NCBI GenBank assembly: GCA_028289505.1
Contig: JANQPK010000417.1
Coordinates: 1-16,458, forward strand
Source: Cyclobacteriaceae bacterium
Lineage (GTDB): Bacteria > Bacteroidota > Bacteroidia > Cytophagales > Cyclobacteriaceae
Length of the DNA: 16,458 bases
Direction: 5' to 3'
The translations under genes were made by a program, and so were the position numbers. Shown here one piece after another: positions 1 to 6,357 of the stretch (the first letter of the stretch is position 1; every line of letters begins with the position of its first letter). The notes below the pieces were generated by a model, which had not been told where the DNA came from, did no database searches, and was given only the letters and a program-made list of their open reading frames with translations.

Positions 1-1265
1 CCAATCATTCGCCGTGCTTCTCTAATATAGAGTTGTTGTTGCCACCCATCTTCCCTGGCAAATTCATCTTTGCAGGTGCCCCATCTGGATACTTCTTCAC
101 GAATATGTTCTGGCATTCTGGGATGATAGGCCAGTGTCCACATTAGTCCTTTTTGGTATTCCCGATGTTCGACAATAATCCTCTCCCGTTCTTGATAACT
201 TGCTTCCGGATAGTCATAATTCTGTCCTATAAAGTCGGTTGAGAACCCGGTTCGATTGTTGGTGTCGGTTTTACGATTGGGCATTTTACTGTTGATCCAG
301 GGGAAACCTTCTTCACCGGCCTGGTAATTGCGCAGTAATAATTCGTAATGCAACTCGTTGTAGTTTTCTGGCTTCTCGAAAGCTATACGGTTTTCAGGGT
401 GGTCGGTCAAACACATTCTAAAGCAATATGCCTGCACTCTTTGATCCCCTGTCCCAAACTCACCTGGACCCTCGGGATCGATATGTGGTAAGAGTCCACT
501 CGACGAGTCGCCCGCGATGATAAAGGGATCAACCCCGTCTACAAAGTTATGGTTGTACTGGTTTCGAGCAGGATAGCCGGTCATGGTAGTGTCGGTCAAC
601 CGTGTATGAACCCCATTAAGTGTTTCTTTATATTGACTGTTGGCTTCCCTGCCGACGGTGTAAGAGACACCTGCGGTTGCCAGCAGGTCTCCTTCATAAG
701 TAGCATCTATAAAAATTTTCCCTTGGTAAACCTCGCCTGTCAGCATGGTGATACTGGAAATACGGGCGTTTTGCTTTACCACTCCAGCACTTCGATCCAG
801 TTGTTGATTCATTACTACTTCTATTCCATGTTGGTCAATCAGATCCTGGTATACTTTTAGGGCAGCGGAAGGCTCAAATGTCCACATTGCCGATTCACCC
901 TTTTCGGTACGTGTTTGGCCGCCGTCCAAATAATCCTCCGGTGCTTGAAATTTCCAGTGGGAGGGGTCATCATAATAGTCTTTGATATTTTCATAAAATT
1001 CCCGGGCAATTCCTCCGATGGCTTGTTTATTGCCAATGTCAGTTTGCCCCAGTCCACCAGTGGTTAGGCCACCAATCCGGGCACCAGGTTCAAGAAGTAT
1101 AACTGACTTTCCCATGCGACTTGCCTGAATTGCTGCTGCAATACCCCCTGAAGTGCCACCGTAGATGATAATATCATATTGATCTTGATGCTGCTGTTCC
1201 TGGTTTTGACAGGATCCGACAGCAAGACAAAGCCAAACAAGTAGAATAAGAAAGAATCGATTCAT
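1..1265 (-). CDS. FAD-dependent oxidoreductase lipoprotein (FAD_oxidored family), 3' end cut by window edge
   Basis: Reading leftward from the ATG at 1265-1263, 421 codons are open to the window edge, so the C-terminus is missing; complete members are usually about 550-620 aa. The first 19 residues form a lipoprotein signal: MNR, a hydrophobic stretch, then VGSC with the lipobox cysteine at residue 19. The mature protein is therefore expected to be membrane anchored. Residues 30-41 (YDIIIYGGTSGG) are the dinucleotide-binding loop in the variant form typical of this family, followed by VILLEP (Glu59, expected to bind the FAD ribose) and GARIGGLTTGGLG. Further on are IFIDATYEGDLLATAG and, at the very edge, the family signature REARRMI. 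Relatives are often annotated as xanthan lyase or FAD-dependent oxidoreductase, but the substrate is unknown. It lies about 100 bp downstream of the dehydrogenase gene on the same strand and may share its transcript. The family call is firm; the reaction is not. Confidence 0.9.
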   Translation of the reverse strand, partial: MNRFFLILLVWLCLAVGSCQNQEQQHQDQYDIIIYGGTSGGIAAAIQASRMGKSVILLEPGARIGGLTTGGLGQTDIGNKQAIGGIAREFYENIKDYYDDPSHWKFQAPEDYLDGGQTRTEKGESAMWTFEPSAALKVYQDLIDQHGIEVVMNQQLDRSAGVVKQNARISSITMLTGEVYQGKIFIDATYEGDLLATAGVSYTVGREANSQYKETLNGVHTRLTDTTMTGYPARNQYNHNFVDGVDPFIIAGDSSSGLLPHIDPEGPGEFGTGDQRVQAYCFRMCLTDHPENRIAFEKPENYNELHYELLLRNYQAGEEGFPWINSKMPNRKTDTNNRTGFSTDFIGQNYDYPEASYQERERIIVEHREYQKGLMWTLAYHPRMPEHIREEVSRWGTCKDEFAREDGWQQQLYIREARRMI

Positions 1266-1291
1266 GGAATTAAATATTAGAAATTATAAAT

Positions 1292-1378
1292 AGCATGGAG
1301 CAGAGAGCATGGAGCATGGAGCCGCAACCCGCAACTCGAAACCCGTCACCCGTACCCCACAACCCACTACACCACCAC
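1292..1378. repeat. Degenerate heptanucleotide tandem array, two blocks
   Basis: The spacer between the two minus-strand genes is built from 7-bp units. Block A (1292-1322) is AGCATGG, AGCAGAG, AGCATGG, AGCATGG and a 3-bp remainder AGC. Block B (1323-1378) is eight units of the type CGNAACC: the first is CGCAACC at 1323, the second CGCAACT at 1330, and later units drift (CGTCACC, CACAACC, CCACCAC). Block B runs through the stop codon of the dehydrogenase gene (1369-1367) and supplies its last three Val codons. The period is seen directly. Heptanucleotide tandem repeats are known as STRRs in cyanobacteria; I infer only an analogy. On the minus strand block B is G-rich with regularly spaced GGG runs. 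Confidence 0.75.
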
Positions 1379-2317
1379 ATTTCTGGGTTGTCCTTTGATA
1401 AAAGCCTTTACATTTTTTACCGTTTCTTCCATCAGGCGACTCCGGGACTCAAAACTTGCCCATGCTTGGTGCGGCGTAATCAGGCAGTTTGGGGCCCCAA
1501 TCAAGGGGTGATCAGCAGGTGGCGGCTCGCTGCTCAACACATCCAAAGCTGCCCCGGCGATTTCACCGTGATCCAGTGCCCATCTTAAATCAGCCTCGTT
1601 TATCAATGGCCCCCGTGAGGTATTAATTAAGTTAGCTGTCACTTTCATCTGTTTCAATCTTTCATGGTTTACCAAGTGCTTGGTTTCACCAGTTAGTGGT
1701 ACGTGCAAGCTGATAAAGTCACTTAAGGAAAACAATTCATCCAGTGAAACCAGTTGGTAATCGTCAGTACTATCTTCAATTCTAGGATGATACACCAATA
1801 CTTTCATCCCGAAGGCTCTGGCCATTTTTGAGGTGGCTTGTCCAATATTACCGAAACCAATAATCCCCAGATTCTTCCCAGCTAATTCCACCAGAGGTTT
1901 ATGCCAATAACTCCAGTCAATCGATTTGCTCCAGCCGCCCTGGGCCACGTCTTTTTGGTGAAGCCCCACCCGGTTGGATAATTCCAAAATTAGCGCCATG
2001 GTATGCTGAGCTACAGAATCGGTACTATAGCCACTCACATTACTCACCTTTATACCCATTTCCTGAGCCGTTTCCACGTCCACAATGTTGTATCCGGTGG
2101 CCATGACGCCGATAAACTTTAATTCGGGTAGTTGAGATAGTTGTTTTTTTAGCAGCAGAGATTTGTTGGTTAGCGCAATTTGTGCCGATTTCGCCCTATT
2201 AACTATTTGCTCAGGATTACTCCTTGGGTACACGGTTAGGTTTCCCATTGCCTCCATGGGTGCCCAGCTGAGGTCACCCGGATTAAGTGCATGTCCATCC
2301 AGTACTACAATATTCAT
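1367..2317 (-). CDS. D-2-hydroxyacid dehydrogenase (glycerate dehydrogenase/hydroxypyruvate reductase-like)
   Basis: A complete 316-aa protein of normal length for the D-isomer 2-hydroxyacid dehydrogenase family, which interconverts 2-oxoacids and D-2-hydroxyacids in the cytosol with NAD(P)H. The N-terminal part carries the substrate loop VMATGYNIVD (71-80). The nucleotide-binding domain has GIIGFGNIGQ (GxGxxG at 154-159). The catalytic triad is present: Arg235 in NTSRGPLI, Glu264 in LDVLSSEP and His283 in TPHQAW. The GYN loop and the TPHQAW motif resemble the HprA/glycerate dehydrogenase branch, so hydroxypyruvate or glyoxylate is a plausible substrate. The residue after beta-2, usually Asp in NAD-dependent members, is in a YHPR context (176-179), which hints at NADP(H). 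The ATG at 2317 is the natural start for the MNIVVLDGHALNP N-terminus. The last codons lie within the heptad array. No SerA-type ACT domain is present. Confidence 0.9.
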   Translation of the reverse strand: MNIVVLDGHALNPGDLSWAPMEAMGNLTVYPRSNPEQIVNRAKSAQIALTNKSLLLKKQLSQLPELKFIGVMATGYNIVDVETAQEMGIKVSNVSGYSTDSVAQHTMALILELSNRVGLHQKDVAQGGWSKSIDWSYWHKPLVELAGKNLGIIGFGNIGQATSKMARAFGMKVLVYHPRIEDSTDDYQLVSLDELFSLSDFISLHVPLTGETKHLVNHERLKQMKVTANLINTSRGPLINEADLRWALDHGEIAGAALDVLSSEPPPADHPLIGAPNCLITPHQAWASFESRSRLMEETVKNVKAFIKGQPRNVVV

Positions 2318-2428
2318 GAATACTTATGCCTGTGGAGCGCTTAAAATAAAATACCCGCGCTCAATTCCCAAAAATTTAACTATTCAAACCAAATTAGTGA
2401 TGTAATCTCACTGGAAGTGCCGTTTAAT

Positions 2429-2445
2429 TGGTATAATAAATACCA
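2429..2445. promoter_or_regulatory. 6-bp inverted repeat, candidate operator
   Basis: TGGTAT and ATACCA form perfect arms around the 5-bp centre AATAA. It lies about 115 bp upstream of the dehydrogenase start and about 340 bp upstream of the kinase start. The symmetry is seen directly; function as a protein-binding site is inference, and AT-rich DNA gives such motifs by chance. Confidence 0.25.
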
Positions 2446-2563
2446 TAAAAAACAGCATTAAACCGTGAAATTTTAGCAATGTAGAGTGTGATATAGGGTC
2501 CCGTTTTATGTAAGATTCATATCAATGTTATAAATTGTTAATTGTACTTTTTGGTCATAAATC

Positions 2564-2580
2564 GTAAGCTCCGGTAAGCT
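2564..2580. promoter_or_regulatory. Direct repeat GTAAGCT x2 with 10-bp phase
   Basis: GTAAGCT occurs at 2564-2570 and again at 2574-2580, separated by CCG. The start-to-start distance is exactly 10 bp, one helical turn, the arrangement used by many OmpR-type response regulators. It is about 200 bp upstream of the histidine kinase start. Function is inferred only from geometry. Confidence 0.25.
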
Positions 2581-2667
2581 TTAAATATATTTAACATATT
2601 GATTGTCATTTATTTAAGTAATAACGCAGCTGCTTTTTTTACAGCCTCACCCCTGAATTGCGCGATT

Positions 2668-2683
2668 CCTTACCTATGTAAGG
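2668..2683. promoter_or_regulatory. 6-bp inverted repeat upstream of the histidine kinase gene
   Basis: CCTTAC and GTAAGG are perfect arms around CTAT, centred about 105 bp before the chosen kinase start at 2781. The arm GTAAGG partly resembles the GTAAGCT repeats at 2564-2580, which could mean one regulator reads both. This is weak evidence. Confidence 0.25.
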
Positions 2684-2780
2684 TATAAACTGGTAATGGG
2701 TCAGAATCGGATCAACTATCTCGTATTTTTATCGTCCCATATAGAAATAAGCATACTTGTTGTCGGGTTTGCTAACCAAT

Positions 2781-4487
2781 ATGAGCTTTTCTTTCACACC
2801 CTTAGATCGCGATAATGCCCAGGTATTAAGACTGGTTCCGCCCTATTTTGTGGTGGCTTTTGCCGGTCTGTTCTTTTCTTTTCAGGATATCCAGGTAGCA
2901 GCTATTTTGCCAGCTGGTGGGGTGGGACTGGCTATGATGTATTTGAAAGGGAGAGATACTTGGAGGGCCGTTTTTGTGGGAAGCTTGTTGGCATTTTCGT
3001 TAAACTACTATATCCAAACTGGAGGATTGACCTGGAATCACGCCATTACCAGTGCCTTATTGTCAGTGACTGCTACTTTGGAGGTTCTTTTTGGCTACCG
3101 GCTCATTATGCATTTTTTGGATGAGGGTAAGAATTTATTTCAGCGGGCAGGAGGCATTTTTAAATTTGTAGGCATCGCTGCCGCAATGGGTATTGTCGGT
3201 TCCACCATGGGTACATTGGTAATGCTGGTCACCAATAACATGTTGTCACCAGCATTGCTGACCTGGCTGCTATGGGCTACAGCTGAGATGGTGGGTATAT
3301 TGCTACTGACGCCCTTCATTCTATCCTGGTATCAGGATTTCAAATTCAAGTGGAATAAAACTATAACCATGGAATCAGTGGTTTGTGTTTTGGTGATTGC
3401 TTCAATGGTAATTGTAAGTAACATTCCCTATTTCTCTCCCATCATGTGGAGTTCATTCCCCTATTTGGTGGTGCCATTGTTCCTTTGGCTGGCTTTTAGA
3501 TTCAATCTCCAGATATCAATCTCTGGAATCTTCCTGGTGGCTTTACTGGCAACCATGTTTACCATTGAAGGTGTGGGTCCATTTGTTATGGATTCTACAC
3601 ACCACAGCTTGTTGATGCTACAGATCTTTATCGGTGTTTTCTGCATCTCTACTGTGGTACTAACCAGTACGGTTAAGGAACGGCAAGAGGCTACCAAGGC
3701 AGTGGAAGAATTCAATGAGAGACTGGAAAAGACCGTATCAGAACGAACCAAAAAGCTTCACGAGGAAATCCAAACCAGGAAGACTGCTGAACAAAAAACC
3801 AAAATTACCAACAAGGAGCTGCGCAAAACCAATGCGGAGCTCGACAGCTTTGTGTACAGTGTTTCCCATGATCTGCGTGCCCCCATCACCTCAGTTTTGG
3901 GATTATTAAATCTGGCCAAGGATGAGAAAGATCGGGATACCTTGCAAAAATACCTGGATATGATATCCAAAAGCATTGCACAGCAGGACCTGTTTATAAA
4001 GGATATACTAAACCTTTCTCGTAACTCAAGACTTAAGTTGAATCGGGCAGAAATAAATTTCAAGGAAATGGTTGATGAGATATTTGAACAACTGCGTTAT
4101 ATCAACCATCTCAAAGTCAGTAAATCATTGGATATCGATCAACAGAAACCATTTTTCTCAGATGAGAGCAGAATTAAAGTGGTACTGAACAATTTGATAA
4201 GCAACGCCATCCGTCATCACAATGGAAAGCAACCGCAGGTGGATATTGCGGTTCAGATTAAGCCTAAATATGCTCATATCACGGTCAGGGATAATGGTAT
4301 CGGAATTGAGAAAGAACATCTTAACAAAGTATTCAAAATGTTCTACCGGGCCACCGACACCAACCATGGTTCAGGTTTGGGTCTGTATATTGTCAAGGAG
4401 ACCATTGATAAGTTACAAGGAACCATCAAGTTAAAATCGGAAGTTAACAAGGGTACTGAGGTATACCTTCAAATACCAAGCCTCTAG
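2781..4487 (+). CDS. MASE1-domain membrane sensor histidine kinase
   Basis: A 568-aa sensor kinase if read from the ATG at 2781; an in-frame TTG eight codons upstream (2757) would give 576 aa, but ATG is preferred. Residues about 20-305 are eight or nine hydrophobic segments of MASE1 type, including the typical stretch AAILPAGGVGLAMMYLKGRD. A charged coiled-coil linker follows (about 306-362). The dimerisation/phosphorylation helix carries the H-box SVSHDLRAP with phosphoacceptor His363. The ATPase domain shows the N-box (NNLISNAIRHH, from about 470), the G1 box DNGIGIE (about 504-510) and the G2 box GSGLGLYIVKE (from about 530). There is no receiver domain and no response regulator gene next to it, so the partner must be elsewhere. 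Its input is unknown; MASE1 is a presumed sensory membrane domain. Its stop codon overlaps that of the convergent gene that follows. Confidence 0.9.
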   Translation: MSFSFTPLDRDNAQVLRLVPPYFVVAFAGLFFSFQDIQVAAILPAGGVGLAMMYLKGRDTWRAVFVGSLLAFSLNYYIQTGGLTWNHAITSALLSVTATLEVLFGYRLIMHFLDEGKNLFQRAGGIFKFVGIAAAMGIVGSTMGTLVMLVTNNMLSPALLTWLLWATAEMVGILLLTPFILSWYQDFKFKWNKTITMESVVCVLVIASMVIVSNIPYFSPIMWSSFPYLVVPLFLWLAFRFNLQISISGIFLVALLATMFTIEGVGPFVMDSTHHSLLMLQIFIGVFCISTVVLTSTVKERQEATKAVEEFNERLEKTVSERTKKLHEEIQTRKTAEQKTKITNKELRKTNAELDSFVYSVSHDLRAPITSVLGLLNLAKDEKDRDTLQKYLDMISKSIAQQDLFIKDILNLSRNSRLKLNRAEINFKEMVDEIFEQLRYINHLKVSKSLDIDQQKPFFSDESRIKVVLNNLISNAIRHHNGKQPQVDIAVQIKPKYAHITVRDNGIGIEKEHLNKVFKMFYRATDTNHGSGLGLYIVKETIDKLQGTIKLKSEVNKGTEVYLQIPSL

Positions 4488-5182
4488 CTAGCTTGTTCCA
4501 CAGGCAACCCTTTTATCATTTGGATCATTTGACGAATTGAAATCAGGTGCAACGCAATGGCTAATGTAACCAAGATTCCTGGCAGATAAACCCAAGGAAA
4601 TCGCGCTACCAGGGTATTAGCCGGCTCATTGAAGAAGTATTGATTCGGTGTGGGCATGGACAAAATGGCGGTAACTATAATATTCAGCAATACCATTAAA
4701 CCCAGTATATTCCAAGTAAGCACTAACCACGGTTTTTCCTTTCCTGTCTTTAACCATTGCATCGCGACCGGAGGTGCGGTCAATCCTACCAGGATATCAA
4801 AATTTCTTCCTTCAAAGGTCATTTGAACAGGTAAATCTTGCTGTAGGTAAGCCCACCAAATGAATAACTCCACCACTACTCTAAAAACCTGCATCTTTAC
4901 TATCCATATCGGTGAGACCCTGGTAACTACCTGGTTTGAATGCTTAGACACCAAGAACCAGATCAAGATCAGTAATGGAATAAGCAGCACCAGCATTATT
5001 CGAGGTGGGAAGGTGGAGAAATTATTTAGAAACCCACTGACGCTGAGAACAACCAAGAAAACCAGCCAGGTGGCGATGATTATGGCCAAAGTCTTCAGTG
5101 GTATCTGGTATTTGGATAATCCTTTAAGCACTACCCATATGCAAGTAAGATTAAACAACAAAAATAGTGCATCTCGGAACAT
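4484..5182 (-). CDS. Conserved membrane protein of unknown function
   Basis: A 232-aa protein with six or seven predicted membrane helices (about residues 2-19, 30-50, 61-79, 96-113, 124-143, 152-175 and 197-216). The most distinctive part is the polar motif MTFEGRNFDI (121-130) followed by LVGLTAPPVA, lying between helices; it looks like a conserved functional site, and I believe similar motifs occur in other Bacteroidota membrane proteins. I cannot assign a named domain or activity. The ATG at 5182 is 55 bp from the divergent pyrD start, so both share one small control region. The 3' end meets the histidine kinase gene tail to tail: the two stop codons share CTAG at 4484-4487. Confidence 0.75.
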   Translation of the reverse strand: MFRDALFLLFNLTCIWVVLKGLSKYQIPLKTLAIIIATWLVFLVVLSVSGFLNNFSTFPPRIMLVLLIPLLILIWFLVSKHSNQVVTRVSPIWIVKMQVFRVVVELFIWWAYLQQDLPVQMTFEGRNFDILVGLTAPPVAMQWLKTGKEKPWLVLTWNILGLMVLLNIIVTAILSMPTPNQYFFNEPANTLVARFPWVYLPGILVTLAIALHLISIRQMIQMIKGLPVEQAS

Positions 5183-5194
5183 GCCAGGTCTCTT

Positions 5195-5222
5195 TTAGAC
5201 ACGAGTAAATAGCTTATATTTG
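5195..5222 (+). promoter_or_regulatory. Bacteroidota-type promoter of pyrD
   Basis: TATATTTG at 5215-5222 is an exact match to the TAnnTTTG -7 consensus of Bacteroidota. The possible -33 element is poor (TTAG at 5195-5198, 16 bp upstream). Transcription would start near 5228, which excludes a TTG at 5220 as the pyrD start and supports the TTG at 5238. Confidence 0.6.
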
Positions 5223-5237
5223 TGTCAAAACACAAAT
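5218..5237. promoter_or_regulatory. Perfect 8-bp palindrome overlapping the pyrD promoter and start
   Basis: ATTTGTGT (5218-5225) and ACACAAAT (5230-5237) are perfect inverted arms around a CAAA centre. The left arm overlaps the -7 box, and the right arm ends at the base before the proposed TTG start codon at 5238. A repressor bound here would block the promoter; alternatively a hairpin in the mRNA would hide the start. The site could also act on the divergent membrane-protein gene. The symmetry is seen directly; the role is inferred. Confidence 0.5.
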
Positions 5238-6284
5238 TTGTACCGACTTATTATTCGCCCCTTCTTATTCCTGATGTCGCCGGAGAGGGCCCATAATTTC
5301 ACCTTCACCTTACTAAGGATATTTTTTGCAATTCCCGGTATCCATTATTTGGTCAGGTCACAGTTTAGTTATACCTCAGACAGCCTGCAGCGGCGATTAT
5401 TTGGACTTACTTTTCCCAACCCAATAGGATTGGCTGCCGGTTTTGATAAGGATGCGGTATTGGTAAAACCTCTTTCTGCTTTTGGGTTCGGCTTTATTGA
5501 GATCGGAACAGTTACTCCACGTCCCCAAGCAGGCAACCCGCTTCCCAGATTGTTTCGGTTGCCTGATGACCAAGCTCTGATAAACCGTATGGGATTTAAC
5601 AATCAAGGTGTAGAGGAGGTAGTCCGAAGGCTGAAACGGACTTCTGCAAACTGTATCATTGGGGGCAATATCGGTAAGAACAAGGCAACCCCAAACCAGG
5701 AAGCATTCCAGGATTATCTGATTTGTTTTGAATCCCTGTATCCAGTAGTGGACTATTTCGTCATAAATGTCAGTTCGCCTAATACTCCTGGTCTTAGGGA
5801 ACTCCAAGAGAAAGAACCACTAACCACACTTATCAACAAATTGCAGCAAGCCAACCGGGAAAAATCAGTACCAAAGCCGATTTTACTTAAAATAGCTCCC
5901 GATCTTAATAACGATCAATTGGATGACATCATAGAGATCGTAAATGATACTGGAATCTCGGGTATAGTTGCCACCAATACCACCATTGATCGCGGAGGTA
6001 TATCCCTTAGCTCAGAGCAAATTACCTCCATTGGCATGGGAGGGCTTAGTGGAAAACCCTTACGCCAGCGATCAACGGAGGTGATTCGGTACTTACATGA
6101 CAGGTCCGAGGGTGCTATTCCCATCATCGGGGTAGGGGGGATTAATGATATTGAGGACGTTCTAGAGAAGCTAGATGCAGGTGCCTCATTAGTTCAAATC
6201 TACACCGGGTTTATCTATCAAGGACCCTCGATGGTACGGAAAATAAATCGGTCACTGGCCTCACAATTATCCAAAAGCAGCTGA
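5238..6284 (+). CDS. pyrD: Dihydroorotate dehydrogenase (quinone), class 2
   Basis: PyrD oxidises dihydroorotate to orotate with FMN and passes electrons to quinone, the fourth step of UMP synthesis; class 2 enzymes sit on the inner face of the membrane. The protein is 348 aa from the TTG at 5238. This start gives MYRLIIRPFLFLMSPERAH, which matches the membrane-associating N-terminal extension of class 2 enzymes; an upstream TTG at 5220 lies inside the promoter box. Motifs in order are FPNPIGLAAGFDKDA, GFIEIGTVTPRPQ, INRMGFNNQG, IIGGNIGKNK, then NVSSPNTPGLR with the catalytic Ser (about residue 180) of class 2 enzymes, LKIAPDL, VATNTT, GGLSGKPL, IIGVGGI and LVQIYTGFIYQGP. It is preceded by a promoter with a palindrome. 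pyrF lies about 3.2 kb downstream. The identification is firm. Confidence 0.97.
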   Translation: MYRLIIRPFLFLMSPERAHNFTFTLLRIFFAIPGIHYLVRSQFSYTSDSLQRRLFGLTFPNPIGLAAGFDKDAVLVKPLSAFGFGFIEIGTVTPRPQAGNPLPRLFRLPDDQALINRMGFNNQGVEEVVRRLKRTSANCIIGGNIGKNKATPNQEAFQDYLICFESLYPVVDYFVINVSSPNTPGLRELQEKEPLTTLINKLQQANREKSVPKPILLKIAPDLNNDQLDDIIEIVNDTGISGIVATNTTIDRGGISLSSEQITSIGMGGLSGKPLRQRSTEVIRYLHDRSEGAIPIIGVGGINDIEDVLEKLDAGASLVQIYTGFIYQGPSMVRKINRSLASQLSKSS

Positions 6285-6312
6285 ACAGACGGACAAATGC
6301 CAAGATTTTTAC

Positions 6313-6320
6313 TAGCTTTG
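6313..6320 (+). promoter_or_regulatory. Possible -7 promoter box before ftsK
   Basis: TAGCTTTG is an exact TAnnTTTG match, 38 bp before the ftsK ATG and 29 bp after the pyrD stop. I see no good TTG at the -33 position, so this may be weak or fortuitous. An AAAGG about 6 bp before the ftsK ATG could serve as a ribosome-binding site. Confidence 0.4.
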
Positions 6321-6357
6321 TTTTATTTAGGGAGTATAAAGCATTTTTAAAGGCGTA

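Larger units (their letters stand above)
2318..2756. other. 439-bp AT-rich intergenic region between divergent genes
   Basis: This is the only gap above 300 bp. No open frame with coding character and no recognisable tRNA or known riboswitch was seen. It must hold the promoters of the minus-strand dehydrogenase gene and the plus-strand histidine kinase gene, but I found no exact TAnnTTTG box facing either. It does hold three small symmetrical or repeated motifs, listed separately (2429-2445, 2564-2580, 2668-2683). The length is unusual for this compact window and could hide a small RNA or a complex control region. Confidence 0.6.

Noticed and set aside
549..860. Plus-strand open frame of 103 codons
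   Set aside because: It is antisense to the FAD oxidoreductase, whose motifs are clear in the other strand; its peptide has no recognisable character.
1292..1378. Heptad array as a CRISPR array
   Set aside because: The units are 7 bp, contiguous and without spacers, and no cas gene is present.
2626..2640. GCAGCTGC followed by seven T as a terminator
   Set aside because: The palindrome has no loop and cannot form a stable hairpin, and no gene ends just upstream on that strand.
2429..2683. tRNA or known riboswitch in the long gap
   Set aside because: I found no cloverleaf, T-loop GTTCRA context or known aptamer core; only short symmetrical motifs.
2757..2780. TTG at 2757 as the start of the histidine kinase
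   Set aside because: It adds eight residues without family character; the ATG at 2781 is in frame and a better codon.
5220..5237. TTG at 5220 as the pyrD start
   Set aside because: It lies inside the TATATTTG -7 box, so it would be upstream of the expected transcript start; the TTG at 5238 gives the normal N-terminus.
5397..5807. Minus-strand open frame of 136 codons inside pyrD
   Set aside because: It is antisense to conserved PyrD motifs, with no start context or domain.
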